Shown: piece after piece, positions 33,783-44,000 of the stretch | Layout of the letters: the number at the start of each line of letters is the position of its first letter | How positions within the stretch are numbered: position 1 is the stretch's first letter | Assembly (NCBI GenBank): GCA_964462515.1 | Contig: CAYWXK010000014.1 | Coordinates: 1 to 64,000, forward strand | Length of the DNA: 64,000 nt | From: CAYWXK01 sp964462515 | Lineage (GTDB): Bacteria; Planctomycetota; Phycisphaerae; Sedimentisphaerales; Anaerobacaceae | Direction: 5' to 3' | Notes under the pieces: generated by a model | The model's database searches: none | What the model saw: only the letters and a program-made list of their open reading frames with translations | What the model was told of the DNA's origin: nothing | Program-made: the position numbers and the translations under genes

Positions 33783-34970
33783 CTATTTGTCGGCTTTTTT
33801 CAAGATGTCCATCAATTCCTCGTCCGTCAGGGTAATGGGGTTGCCTTTCATACTGCTGGACTTTTGCGACCTTGCGACAACCGCCGGCAAATCCTGCTCC
33901 TTCAATTCGAAAGTCGATAGAGCCGGCAATTTGAACGTTGAACAAAGCTCCTGGACCCATTTAACGGCGTCAATTGCCCGTGCCGAAGTTTTACCAGTCA
34001 GCAATTGAGCAATTTCATCATACCGGACCAATCCCTGCGAGTCGGCTGCGCGAGTCTGTAATGCCTGGACATTAGCTTGCATAACATAAGGCAAAAGCCT
34101 TGCACAAATTAGTCCGTGAGGGATATTGAGCATACCGCCCAATGGCCCGGCCAAACCGTGCACAGCTCCCAGACCGGCGTTGGCAAGGGCTAAACCGCTA
34201 AATAGACTTGCTAACGCCATATCCTCACGAGCAGCTCGCCGTGCTGCCGCACTGGCGCAGCAGGCTACGTTGCTTCCATCTTCATAAACCTGTCGCAAAG
34301 AACGAGCGGCTCTGACCAATCCTTCCCGGCAGATGCCGTCTGTCAACGGATTTGCTTTATTGCAAACATAAGCCTCAATCAATTGTGTAAGCGCATCCAA
34401 TCCTGTGGTCGCAGTTAAAAATGGCGGCATCGAGTAAGTCAACTCCGGGTCAACGATAGCTGCGCGGGGCAGCAGCAGTGGGCTGCGCATACTTACTTTG
34501 CTCCCGTATTCAGGCACCCCTATCACTGCATTACGCGTAACTTCAGCGCCCGTTCCTGCTGTGGTAGGGATTGCAATATAAGGCACAGGATTTTGAGTCA
34601 GCGGCTCGCCTCGGCCAACAACCTCCAGGTAATCCTCAAGCTGGCCTTTGTTGGTCAGCATTGCTGCGACGACCTTGCCGGTATCGAGGACACTTCCGCC
34701 GCCAATACCAAGAACTAAATCAGTTTTTGCCTGTCGAGCTTGTTGGAGTGCCTCTTTGACCAGAATCGTGGTCGGCTCGCCGGTAACGCTAAATGGTACA
34801 AAATCTATTTTGTGCTTTCGCAACTCTCCAAGAAGCATTTCGGCTCGTTCAATTGTTCGGCCTGTAACGACAAAAGCTCGCTTTCCTATCTGCGCCGCCA
34901 AAGGCGCGGCCTCCCGAATCGTGCCGGTGCCAAAAATAATCCGTGTGGCTGTCGCAAATTCAAATCTCAT
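33783..34970 (-). CDS. Iron-containing alcohol dehydrogenase
   Basis: I place the start at ATG 34970 (395 residues) because family members begin with MRFEFATATRIIFGTG-like sequence; an ATG at 35021 overlaps the upstream gene by 20 bp and is possible. The nucleotide-binding GIGGGSVLDTGK and the metal-site segments GLDALTQLIEAYV and AVHGLAGPLGGMLNIPHG are intact. The family reduces aldehydes or oxidises alcohols with NAD(P) and Fe or Zn. The upstream LsrG-like monooxygenase gene nearly abuts it, so they probably form one transcript. The specific substrate is not evident. Confidence 0.9.
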   Translation of the reverse strand: MRFEFATATRIIFGTGTIREAAPLAAQIGKRAFVVTGRTIERAEMLLGELRKHKIDFVPFSVTGEPTTILVKEALQQARQAKTDLVLGIGGGSVLDTGKVVAAMLTNKGQLEDYLEVVGRGEPLTQNPVPYIAIPTTAGTGAEVTRNAVIGVPEYGSKVSMRSPLLLPRAAIVDPELTYSMPPFLTATTGLDALTQLIEAYVCNKANPLTDGICREGLVRAARSLRQVYEDGSNVACCASAAARRAAREDMALASLFSGLALANAGLGAVHGLAGPLGGMLNIPHGLICARLLPYVMQANVQALQTRAADSQGLVRYDEIAQLLTGKTSARAIDAVKWVQELCSTFKLPALSTFELKEQDLPAVVARSQKSSSMKGNPITLTDEELMDILKKADK

Positions 34971-35001
34971 AATTGGTGCTATCCATAGTTGAGCGTTATT
35001 G

Positions 35002-35316
35002 CTAATCCCAGCCCTTATCATCGGGGAATATATTATTGTATTTGATACTCGTGCGCGGCTGGGCCATCATATCTGCTACAGCATCCCGCCATTTTTGATA
35101 ATGCGTAGTCTCCTTGTGTTTAGCTGCATCATCAGGCGTGCGATACACCTCAACCAGCACAAATCGCGTCGGGTCATCCTGCTGCTGGATAACGTCAAAC
35201 CGGGCAACGCCCGGTTCTTTAATGCTGTTTCGGGCATTTTCAATCGTGGCCAGCCTGAACGCCTCGACCTCGTCGCCCTTAACATTAGCAAAAACATGCA
35301 CGATAAACATAGCCAT
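35002..35316 (-). CDS. LsrG-like antibiotic biosynthesis monooxygenase-fold protein
   Basis: The 104-residue cytosolic protein is a dimeric alpha-beta barrel (ABM) family member. EPGVARFDVIQQQDDPTRF and the VEVYRTPDDAAKHKETTHYQ segment resemble LsrG, which isomerises the phosphorylated autoinducer-2 product, and related quinol monooxygenases. The histidines of AKHKETTHY are typical of this subgroup. Its stop lies just before the iron alcohol dehydrogenase gene. Without other lsr genes nearby, an AI-2 role cannot be assigned; processing of a reactive small carbonyl compound together with the dehydrogenase is a possibility. Confidence 0.82.
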   Translation of the reverse strand: MAMFIVHVFANVKGDEVEAFRLATIENARNSIKEPGVARFDVIQQQDDPTRFVLVEVYRTPDDAAKHKETTHYQKWRDAVADMMAQPRTSIKYNNIFPDDKGWD

Positions 35317-35387
35317 TCTCCTTGCAGATACTTTAATTGAACCGAAAGTTTACCAGATAGTTTCTGTATGCACAAATGATTCTTGCC

Positions 35388-35421
35388 CCCGCCTTCGCGT
35401 AGCCCGCTACGGCGGGCGAAG
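35388..35421. repeat. 34-bp GC palindromic element, copy 1
   Basis: This element (starts CCCGCCTTCGCGTAGCCCGC, ends GGCGGGCGAAG) is the exact reverse complement of 46512-46545. It folds into a hairpin with CTTCGCCCGCC-type arms. Confidence 0.85.
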
Positions 35422-35480
35422 TAAGGCCCGCAGAAAGAGAAGACAGAATAAGTTATAGTAGGATACCAGACAGGATTTAA

Positions 35481-35516
35481 CCCGCCTCCGCCCCGATAGG
35501 TCGGGGCGGAGGCGGG
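35481..35516. repeat. Perfect 16-bp-stem hairpin
   Basis: CCCGCCTCCGCCCCGA pairs perfectly with its complement across a TAGG loop. It is extremely GC-rich, without a T run on either side, so it is more likely a palindromic repeat than a classical terminator. It lies between the convergently placed ends and starts of the LsrG-like and macroglobulin genes. Confidence 0.8.
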
Positions 35517-35555
35517 ATGAACTGCAAGCTGTTATTTTTGATTAGAAACTTCTCT

Positions 35556-35626
35556 GCCACGAAGGCACCAAGACACGAATTTTTAATTATTTCCTAATCT
35601 TCTTTGTGCCTTAGTGTCTTGGTGGC
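35556..35626. repeat. Inverted CACNAAG-type repeat, second copy
   Basis: The left arm CCACGAAGGCACCAAGACAC (from 35557) faces its imperfect complement at 35600-35626 across an AT-rich centre. The layout equals that at 14060-14132. The right arm is inside the macroglobulin gene and encodes its last residues. Confidence 0.78.
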
Positions 35627-38600
35627 TCCTGCCGTGACGGCCAGTTCCACAGGCTTTGCTTCCGCCTTGACATCGGGATTGTAATACTCATAGACGGTGG
35701 ATTTTGGCGTCTTGGCCTTGAGAGGATACTTTGCCAGCAGTTGATATTTGATTTCGATTGGCTGGCCGTGAGCGACCTCTCTAAGATACACAATAATCTG
35801 CCGGCCGGTAGTCGAATATTTTTCAATTATCTTATCTTCGACCAGACGATTCAGCTTATCAGGCAGCAGCGTAAATCCCGGCGGCAATCCCAGGTCAACT
35901 ATGACCATTTTTGCCTTGCCGGGACGATTATTCGTCACTTTAGCGGTAACATTGATAATATCGTCTGCGGCTAATTGTGTGCGGTCGTATTCAACTTTAA
36001 TGGTCAATAACTCTTGTTGCGGTATTTTGATTTCCTTTGGATATGGAGTATAGTAGCGGCCCACCACCTGATAAAGTAGTGCGCCCTCGCCCTCAAATTT
36101 TAGCGTTATGGTGTTATTGCCTTTACGGGTGTGGTCTTTTAAGTCAACCTGCTGGAGCACGTCGCTATTATTTTCATCTATTTTGATTTTAGAGATGCTC
36201 TGGTCGTTAAATATCACGTCAACACCGGCATTTGTTTTGGCAGTTGCGCCGCGTTCAGCCATCAGCATTGCCCGCAGCGCCTGAATTGTCGCCTGGGTTG
36301 ATTGCCACGTCCCGTAGGCGTCCTTATTCTTTACAAGATAATTTATGGCTTTGCTGACCGTGTCGAGGTTGCGGCCGCAGCGGATAAACGCCTGAATAGC
36401 GAGGGCGGTTACCTCAATATCAGCCGATGCGCCGGTGCCGCACGTAGGCGTTTCGGATTGTGCCGGCCAATAGACTACATCGTCTTTTTCCACTCGCTTT
36501 TCAAAAAGCGTTTGAAGAACATTTAGCGTCCCCTTATCCTCAGGGTCAACTGTGGCAAGAGCGTTGGCGGCTAAAGCTACCGTGTAGTTATCCTTCATTT
36601 CATCGAGATGCTTTTTTAGATACTCTATGCCTTTGCCGACCTCCGGCCCCTTGTAGTCTGTGGAGGCAAGAGCCCAGGTGATATATGCCGTGGCGCGAAA
36701 GACGCTGTCGGTGAACTTGTCGATGGCGCCTTCACGGATACCGCCTTCGGCCGGCTTATAAGAGCCGTCATTTTCCTGGCATTTTGCCAGCCACTGCTGC
36801 GTGCGGGTGATGATGGCCGGGTCAACTTCATAGACCTTGCTCATATCGTAGAACTCCATCAGTCCGTATGCAGTTAAAATGCGATGTGCAGGCGCCTTGC
36901 CGAACCACTCGAACCCGCCGCCTGGCACTTCGTATGAGACAAGTCGCTGATAACCTGCGTTGATGAAACCCTCGGCCTTCATTTGCAACTCAGGCGTGAT
37001 TTTGCCCGCCGTCTTCATATAATCCATAACAAGGATATTCGGATATGTTACCGAAGAGGTCTGCTCGAAGCAGCCGAACGGCATACGCAGCATCTTGTCA
37101 AGCCCTTCGACCACCTGGCTGAGAACGCCGGGATAAATCTTCACGAATATCTTGCTGGCATCATCGAGGGCATCATCGGGAATAGTTATTGTGTGCGTAA
37201 TGGTGCCTTGCAGCCGGCCACTGTGGCTGACCAGACATTCCTTACCATCCGGTGCAATCTCAACGGTTCTGGCAACCGCATCGCTCTTTTTGGAGCCGCG
37301 AGCGGTAACCGTAAACTTCTGAAAACCGATTTTGCGTGCAACTATCGGAAAATATACTGCTCTTACCTCTGATGGTGCTAGTGTAACTGTCTTTTCGGCT
37401 AAGTCTTTGAGTTCAAACCAGTCCTCTTTCTGGACCTGAAGCTGAATTTTTTGTTCGGTCTTAAGATAGTTATATATCGCTACAGGAATATGCACCTCGT
37501 CGTTTTGTGTCAGAGAAACCGGAAAATCAATATCCACAAAGAAATCCTGGAATACGCGGATGCCGGCAGCTTTGGAGCCGAGTTGCCCTAAAAGAGAAGA
37601 GGCCATACAGGTCATTCGCCAGGTTGTTATCGAATCGGCAAGCGGCACATTCAGGACTGCCCGGCCCTGGTCATCGGTAATTAAGGCGGGATTAAAATAC
37701 AAAGTCTCCGGGAAATACTCGCGGATGCGAATCGGCTCAGCACCACCGCCACCTGGTGATGGCTGAGATTCAGGCTCCATCGATGATTTGGCCATTGCCA
37801 TTGGCCGTCCTCCGGCCCTTCCCTCATTCATTCTTACTGCATCCATCGCTTCAAAACCAAACTCTGCGCCGCCGCGCGCGCCAAGCACATCTCCCGCGAA
37901 GAGTTCTTCAAGACCCTTACCCTTGAATTTTTTGTCTGCAATGGCCTTGTTATACGGCACGAGCAGGTCGTCTATGGTGTCCCAGGCGCCGTCTATCCCT
38001 GCCGATGAGAGCAAAAAGCCGTGATAATTCTGGCAGCTTTCGCACCACCTGCCGACAATCTTCATTGCACCGCCCCAGGGGTCGAAAATATCCGCTTCTT
38101 TGAGATACCTCTCCTGCACTAAAACAGCAAGCTCAATACCTTTCTTAAAAGTTTTTTTGCCCTTGTTCTTCTCAGAAAATTTGTTCAGAGCCTCTTGAAC
38201 CTTCTGATATTTTGGCATTATCTGTTGTGCCATCTTTTCATAGAAAACCTGCGATTTATTGTCTCGCTCGTATGTATTGATGTGCAGCGGATACTCACCA
38301 ACGCCCTTTGCTGACGCTAAAAGCACCCGGGCAGCAATATCACGGCGGGCCTCCTCAACCTTTATATTAGGCAGCGGTATAGGCGGGCAGATGCACTTAT
38401 CCAGCTCGTAGCCGTGGATTTCGTAGCGGGGCGTGGCAATCTCCTTTTCAAGATAAAAATATACCTTCTCCAATCCGGGCTGCATCTCCTGCAATGCAAA
38501 AACCGCCTCATCAACCACCATAACCCCCAGCGCAGAGGCAACACCCTCGCCTCGCTTATTTGTTACCTTAAATTGCAGTTTAGCCTCCGTCCCCGGCAGA

Positions 38601-40534
38601 TACGTCTCACTGTCACTTGTAACATCGATGCTCAAATCATTCGCAGGGTCAACCAGCACCAGCCGCTGGTCCCGGACAATAACGCCGTTCTTACCGATAA
38701 AGTAGGCGTTAATCTGCACTGTCCCCGCCAGCGTCGCATCCAGCGACAGCTTATCGGCGGCTTTGCCCGCCTGTAATTGGAGCGTTCGCGTAAGATATGT
38801 TTGGCGGTCTTTGATAATGTCGATATACACCGTCCCTGATTTGCGTGTTGAAAATATAGAGAGAGCGACCTCTTCGCCCACGCGATAAAGGCTCTTGTTG
38901 GTGCGAAGAATTATCGAATCATCGTCTTTGCGTTCTTTTGTTTTCAATTCCACATTCGCCTGGCCGGTGTGGCCTTTGGCGTCTTTAGCTGCCAGTTCCA
39001 TCTTGATAGCGCTGTCATCTTCAGGCGTGAACGTAACTTCGCCGAAACCGGCCTCATCGGTTTCGATGGTTATAGGTTTTGCCTGGTGAGGCGGATTGTC
39101 CCAGACAACTTTGCACGATGCCGGCGTCGCATCAGCATAAGTGGTAACTATATAGATTTTATTTTCCAGTTTGGTTATCAGCTCGCCGCTTTCCGGCACA
39201 GCGGCAACGATAATCGGCGCAGCGGTAACAGTAAGGTTTTTAGTAACAGTTTCTTTGTGGTCGGCAGTATCGACTACCGAGATTTCAAACTTGGCCGAGG
39301 CCTTGCCCGCCTCCAACGGCTGGCCGACAAACTGCTCCGGCAAACGGGCCTCAAAACTGTAGTGTCCGTTTTGGTCGGTTTTGCCTTCGATAGATTGGAA
39401 GTCAACGTAGGCAACATCAAACTTGGAGCATTTTATCGATAGCTTGGCTCCTGCAACGGGCTTGCCAAAAAAGTAATCGACCTGTATTTCGCCTTTGACG
39501 GTCTCGCCCGGCTGGTAGAAGCTGCGGTCGCTCTTAAAATCTATCTTGAATTTCGGCAGCACATAGCGTTCGACGGTAACAGTCTTTTCTTCTTTGGCCC
39601 CTGCCACAATAGCACGAATGCGATAGACGCCCATATTCAACTCATCGGCGAGGACAAAATCCGTATGTGAGATGCCGAAGCGGTCCGTAGTTTTGCGAAC
39701 CTTAAACACTTTATTGCCTTTGGAATCCTCAACCTCAAATACAACCTGCGCATCGGAAAGAGGCTTCATTTCAGGTTGAGTTAAAGACAATGCACGGATG
39801 TGAATAGTTTGCCCCGGCTGATAAAGCGGCTTATCCGTAGTCAGCAGCGCCCGCAAAGCGCTTCTAACCTGGATAGTCTCTTCCACCATATCCGTTCCGC
39901 TCTTTGAAGTAACGATAACCTTAAGTTTCCCGTCACGCAGCGGCATATCAGGCATCTGGAGCTGCGCTGCCACTTCGCCATTCTTGTCGGTTTTCGCGCT
40001 GAATTTGGAAATTATTTTGCCATCCTGTGTCAGCTCGACTGCTACATCCGCTCCCTGGATGGGGACGCCGCCGGCGCGGTCGCGCACTAATATCCTTATC
40101 ACGGGGCTTGTGCCGGCTACAAATTCTCGCTGTCCCAAAATGGTAGTCTCAAGGATTTCGCCGACAAACAAAAGGCTTCGCTGCCGAAATGTCTGGCTCG
40201 AATCAAAGCGGTAACGCAGATAGTAGTTTGCCAGCTCCTTCTTGTCTATCTGCGCATATAGTTCGAGCCGAATGCTATTGCCTTCGTGCCGGCGGGTAAT
40301 TTTTGCCAGCAGCTTGCCATCGAGCTGGTAAAGCTCTGCCTCCAGCATACCGCTTGTGCCGGAGGGTGGATAAAGTTCGACCGCAACCTTGTCGGACGTA
40401 ATCTCTAATAAAGCAAGCTCGGCATTAGCCTGACTTTCAGGTTTTGCTGAGCCAGCTAAGCCGAGCTGGAGGAGGAGAATAATACCTAACGCAGCACAAA
40501 CCATCGAGCTTACGCAAATCATTTTCTTAGACAT
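35594..40534 (-). CDS. Alpha-2-macroglobulin family protein with thioester
   Basis: This 1646-residue exported protein has a hydrophobic signal without a lipobox. MG2-type beta domains fill the first 700 residues (for example TDKPLYQPGQTIHIRAL). The thioester motif GCFEQ is intact at residues 1154-1158 and is followed by an alpha/alpha toroid and a receptor-like beta domain. Such proteins trap proteases by a conformational change and covalent capture. About residues 815-905 contain an inserted segment (DPWGGAMKIVG ... SSAGIDGAWDTIDDLL) resembling the C-terminus of type II pseudopilins, then a glycine-rich bait-like stretch. No penicillin-binding protein 1C gene accompanies it, unlike the common proteobacterial arrangement. 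The last residues (TKTLRHKED) come from a dispersed repeat. Confidence 0.9.
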   Translation of the reverse strand: MSKKMICVSSMVCAALGIILLLQLGLAGSAKPESQANAELALLEITSDKVAVELYPPSGTSGMLEAELYQLDGKLLAKITRRHEGNSIRLELYAQIDKKELANYYLRYRFDSSQTFRQRSLLFVGEILETTILGQREFVAGTSPVIRILVRDRAGGVPIQGADVAVELTQDGKIISKFSAKTDKNGEVAAQLQMPDMPLRDGKLKVIVTSKSGTDMVEETIQVRSALRALLTTDKPLYQPGQTIHIRALSLTQPEMKPLSDAQVVFEVEDSKGNKVFKVRKTTDRFGISHTDFVLADELNMGVYRIRAIVAGAKEEKTVTVERYVLPKFKIDFKSDRSFYQPGETVKGEIQVDYFFGKPVAGAKLSIKCSKFDVAYVDFQSIEGKTDQNGHYSFEARLPEQFVGQPLEAGKASAKFEISVVDTADHKETVTKNLTVTAAPIIVAAVPESGELITKLENKIYIVTTYADATPASCKVVWDNPPHQAKPITIETDEAGFGEVTFTPEDDSAIKMELAAKDAKGHTGQANVELKTKERKDDDSIILRTNKSLYRVGEEVALSIFSTRKSGTVYIDIIKDRQTYLTRTLQLQAGKAADKLSLDATLAGTVQINAYFIGKNGVIVRDQRLVLVDPANDLSIDVTSDSETYLPGTEAKLQFKVTNKRGEGVASALGVMVVDEAVFALQEMQPGLEKVYFYLEKEIATPRYEIHGYELDKCICPPIPLPNIKVEEARRDIAARVLLASAKGVGEYPLHINTYERDNKSQVFYEKMAQQIMPKYQKVQEALNKFSEKNKGKKTFKKGIELAVLVQERYLKEADIFDPWGGAMKIVGRWCESCQNYHGFLLSSAGIDGAWDTIDDLLVPYNKAIADKKFKGKGLEELFAGDVLGARGGAEFGFEAMDAVRMNEGRAGGRPMAMAKSSMEPESQPSPGGGGAEPIRIREYFPETLYFNPALITDDQGRAVLNVPLADSITTWRMTCMASSLLGQLGSKAAGIRVFQDFFVDIDFPVSLTQNDEVHIPVAIYNYLKTEQKIQLQVQKEDWFELKDLAEKTVTLAPSEVRAVYFPIVARKIGFQKFTVTARGSKKSDAVARTVEIAPDGKECLVSHSGRLQGTITHTITIPDDALDDASKIFVKIYPGVLSQVVEGLDKMLRMPFGCFEQTSSVTYPNILVMDYMKTAGKITPELQMKAEGFINAGYQRLVSYEVPGGGFEWFGKAPAHRILTAYGLMEFYDMSKVYEVDPAIITRTQQWLAKCQENDGSYKPAEGGIREGAIDKFTDSVFRATAYITWALASTDYKGPEVGKGIEYLKKHLDEMKDNYTVALAANALATVDPEDKGTLNVLQTLFEKRVEKDDVVYWPAQSETPTCGTGASADIEVTALAIQAFIRCGRNLDTVSKAINYLVKNKDAYGTWQSTQATIQALRAMLMAERGATAKTNAGVDVIFNDQSISKIKIDENNSDVLQQVDLKDHTRKGNNTITLKFEGEGALLYQVVGRYYTPYPKEIKIPQQELLTIKVEYDRTQLAADDIINVTAKVTNNRPGKAKMVIVDLGLPPGFTLLPDKLNRLVEDKIIEKYSTTGRQIIVYLREVAHGQPIEIKYQLLAKYPLKAKTPKSTVYEYYNPDVKAEAKPVELAVTAGATKTLRHKED

Positions 40535-41029
40535 TGGTATGACCTTTCATAAAAGTTTGTTTATATTTTTTGGCGGCCTTGTAACTAATAATGTAAGGCC
40601 CATCTATATATTTAAGACAGTTTAGCTCTCGAATGGTTGACAGCCAGTTCGCATTTTGCCCGATTTCTTCTATAAGCATAGCCACAAAAAGTAGTTACTG
40701 AAAGTAAAATATATGTAAAAAACAGACTCGATTTGCTGTATGGCCTCTTCAAGCTCCGCTCATTTTTCTCGTGCCGATTTATTATGACTTCTTTTTCAAA
40801 GTCAAATGATGTATAATAACGGTCGGTAATTGCACCAAACTGACCCTGCACCAATTGAACTGTGGCACGGGCTTCCAGCCCGTGAAGATTAGACACAGCC
40901 ATGCTTGTTTTGAGCGAAGTCGAAGGGATGGCTGTGCCGCCGGATAATTATGCGTGTCGATTGTGGTTGGTGAAACTGACAGCAAAGTTATGCTTATAGA
41001 AACAGAGTGCTTATTATATGGAGGCAGCG
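40535..41029. other. Divergent intergenic region with repeats
   Basis: These 495 bp lie between the divergent macroglobulin and C25 peptidase genes. They contain a 34-bp stretch (40701-40734) 29/34 identical to one upstream of the response regulator (60288-60321). A 21-bp palindrome GGCACGGGCTTCCAGCCCGTG is at 40864-40884, and an inverted CACAGCCAT/ATGGCTGTG pair is at 40894-40936 around a GAGCGAAGTCGAAGGG repeat. A 96-codon minus-strand frame (40612-40902) crosses these repeats and is not convincing. Confidence 0.65.
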
Positions 41030-44000
41030 ATGAAAGTTAAGGTCTTTGGCCAGTTAGAAAAGAAAGGCATTTTTCTAACGGGCTTTGTATTGATTTGTGT
41101 TCTTTTGTTTTCAAATCTGGCGCAGGGTGCTTCAATTACTTTAAGCATCGGCGGCGAGCAGATAGTATCGCCGAAGACGGCTCCTTTGGAAGTGGAATCG
41201 ACCGGCGAGGTAGTCTTTGGCCCGTTAGAAAAGAAAGACATTTCTCTAACTGACTTTAGGGGCGAGGACATTCGGTGGCTAAACGATACCGGCGAACCCC
41301 GAATTCCGTGGAAGATTATTACTGTGCTGCTGCCTCCTTATGCCGACCTTTCGAGTGTTACCTGCCGTGTTAAGCAGCCGGTGTATGAAGCCATTGCGGG
41401 GACGTGGCAGGTAGAACCAATGCCTCCGGTGGCGACGTGGGATGAGAATGGACAAGTAATAATTGTCTGGCCTGAGAATAAACGGATTGTTGATGGCCGC
41501 GATGTCGATATTTACCAGCGCGATGCATTCTGGCCTGACGAGAAGGCCCGACTGTCAGGCAAAGGCAGACTTCGCAAATGGCGGTTGGCTGAAATAGCCA
41601 TCCCCCTAATCAGGTACAATCCGGTCAGCGGCGAGTTACTACAACTTGCCAATGCCGAGATTACGGTGGATTTTCAGCGTGGAGCCAGGTTGTTGGACAT
41701 CGACAGGTCGGATCCGCTCGGACGGGCAAGGGTGCAGAAAATTGCTGCCAATTTCGTTCAGGCTGTTGACGCTTACGATAAAGCGGCTTCGGGCGATAGT
41801 AGTAATGACCTGACGGCAATAAAGGGTAGCGGTGAGCAAGGCGGCGATTCTCCTAATCCTGCTTCGGCGGGCTACTGCATTATAACAACATCGGCCATCC
41901 AGAGCGCTTCCAGCAAGTTGAACGCTTATGTCAGCCACAAGCAACTACAGGGTTTTAATGTTCAAGTCGTTACCGAGTCTGTCTGGGGCGGGGGAGTCGG
42001 TGATATAGCGGCAAATAACATCCGCGCGTGGCTGTCAAGCAATTACTTCACCAATAATATTCTGTATGTTTTGCTAATCGGCAATCCTCATCCTAACACC
42101 GGTGCTGTGCCGATGAAGATGTGTATTTCAGACCATCCAACGGATTATTTTTATGCTGAGCTGACAGTTGACTGGGACAAGGATAGAGACGGTATCTACG
42201 GTGAGGAAGGAGCCGAAGCAACACAAGGAGATGAGGTAGAGAAATATTTTGAGGTGTTCGCAGGACGTATTCCCTATTACGATAATATAAATGACCTGGA
42301 CCGCATTCTGCAGAAGACCATAGATTACGAAAATGCTGCGGATACTCAATGGCGCCGCAATACCTTGCTTCCGATGGTGCCGCTCGATGATTCAACGCCG
42401 ATGTTCCAGCTCGGCGAACGGATAAAAAGCGACCATCTCGAGCCGAAGTGCATCTCTTCCGTCAGGATATACGACAAAAATTACGGCGCTGTACCTCCGC
42501 CGGAATACCTGCGCTCTAAGCGCTACCCGGCTACCGAATGGAGTCAGGGCAAATACGGTCTTATTGTCTGGGCAACCCACGGCTGGTCACAGGGAGCATC
42601 CGGTATCATCAGCACTTCAGATGTCCCAAGTCTCAATGACACTTTCCCCGGCGCTACCTGGCAGGGCTCTTGTAATAATAGCGAGCCGGAAGTATCACAG
42701 AACCTGGCGTATTCAATCTTGAAAAACGGCGGCATCGCTACTATCGGGGCAACACGCCTTTCCTGGTATTGGGTCGGCGAAAGCGACTTTCGAAGTTCCT
42801 CATCTATCGGCGGATTAGGCTATCAATACGCCAAAAGAATATCTGAAAAACAATCCGTTGGTCAGGCGCTTTATAACACAAAAGAAGCTATGAGTCTCTG
42901 GCTGATGAATTATTATGTTTTTAACCTGTATGGCGACCCTGCAGTTGTGATTATGCCTGAGCCGGCGGCTTTTACGATTTCTCCCACGGACCTCTTTTAT
43001 AACCAAGCCCCTCGCGCAATTGCCTCAACATTAAGCCGGACTTACACCCTCAATAACAACTCTGGTTTAGCGCTGAACTGGACCGCATCGCATACGGCCG
43101 GTTGGTTTGAGCTTTCCTCCTATGGAGGCAGCATCGGTGCACACATTTGGTTGGCCGTGAATGTAACTTTAACCACCCAGACGGCGAATTTAAACTACGG
43201 CACATACGAGGATACAATTATTTTCACCGATACGACCAACGGCATTACTGCGAAAAGAAAGGTATTTTTAGAAATTTACCCGCAATCTCTTGTAGGCTAT
43301 TGGAGGTTCGATGAAACCGGCGGCAGCACAGCACAGGATTCGAGCGGTAACGGCTATGACGGCACTTTGCAGGGGACATTCACGTTTGACACCGCCTCCG
43401 TGATGGGTACATTTCGCAATGCCCTCGACTTTAATGGCGTCAGTAACTACGTCGAGACCGGCAAGATTGTCTCGGATTTCGGGCTCAACGGCAATGCTGC
43501 AAGGACCGTCACCGCCTGGGTATATACACATAGCTTCAATGACGGTGGTATCTATGAAATGGGTGAGCATTCGGATGGGCGTGATTTCTCCTTGAGAACA
43601 AGAACCACTGATAACCAATGGCGGGTGCAACAGTGGGGAACTGGAGACATAGACTTCACTTTCGATTCAAAAAACAAATGGGTTCATTTCGCTCACGTTT
43701 ATGACGGCAGCACAACTAAGATCTATGCCAATGGCAACCTCGTCACCAGCGTCCCAAGAACATTAAACACGGGGGGCACCAAAACCTTCAAAATAGGCAG
43801 GTGGAGCAATTATTATTTTGACGGCATAATTGATGATGTTCGCATCTACAATTATGCGCTGGATATATCTGCCATTCAGGCAATTGTGGCCGGTGGCCGG
43901 GCGGAAAATCCCCGTCCGTTTGATGCGGAATTAAACGCACCTCTACGTGCTACATTAAGCTGGGTGCCGGGAGCGAACGCCGCCTCTCACGAGGTCTATT

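Noticed and set aside
35481..35516. Rho-independent terminator
   Set aside because: The stem is perfect but no T run follows on either strand, so it is recorded as a palindromic repeat instead.
40612..40902. 96-codon minus-strand gene in the macroglobulin/C25 spacer
   Set aside because: It runs across palindromic repeats, has no ribosome binding site and no known motif.
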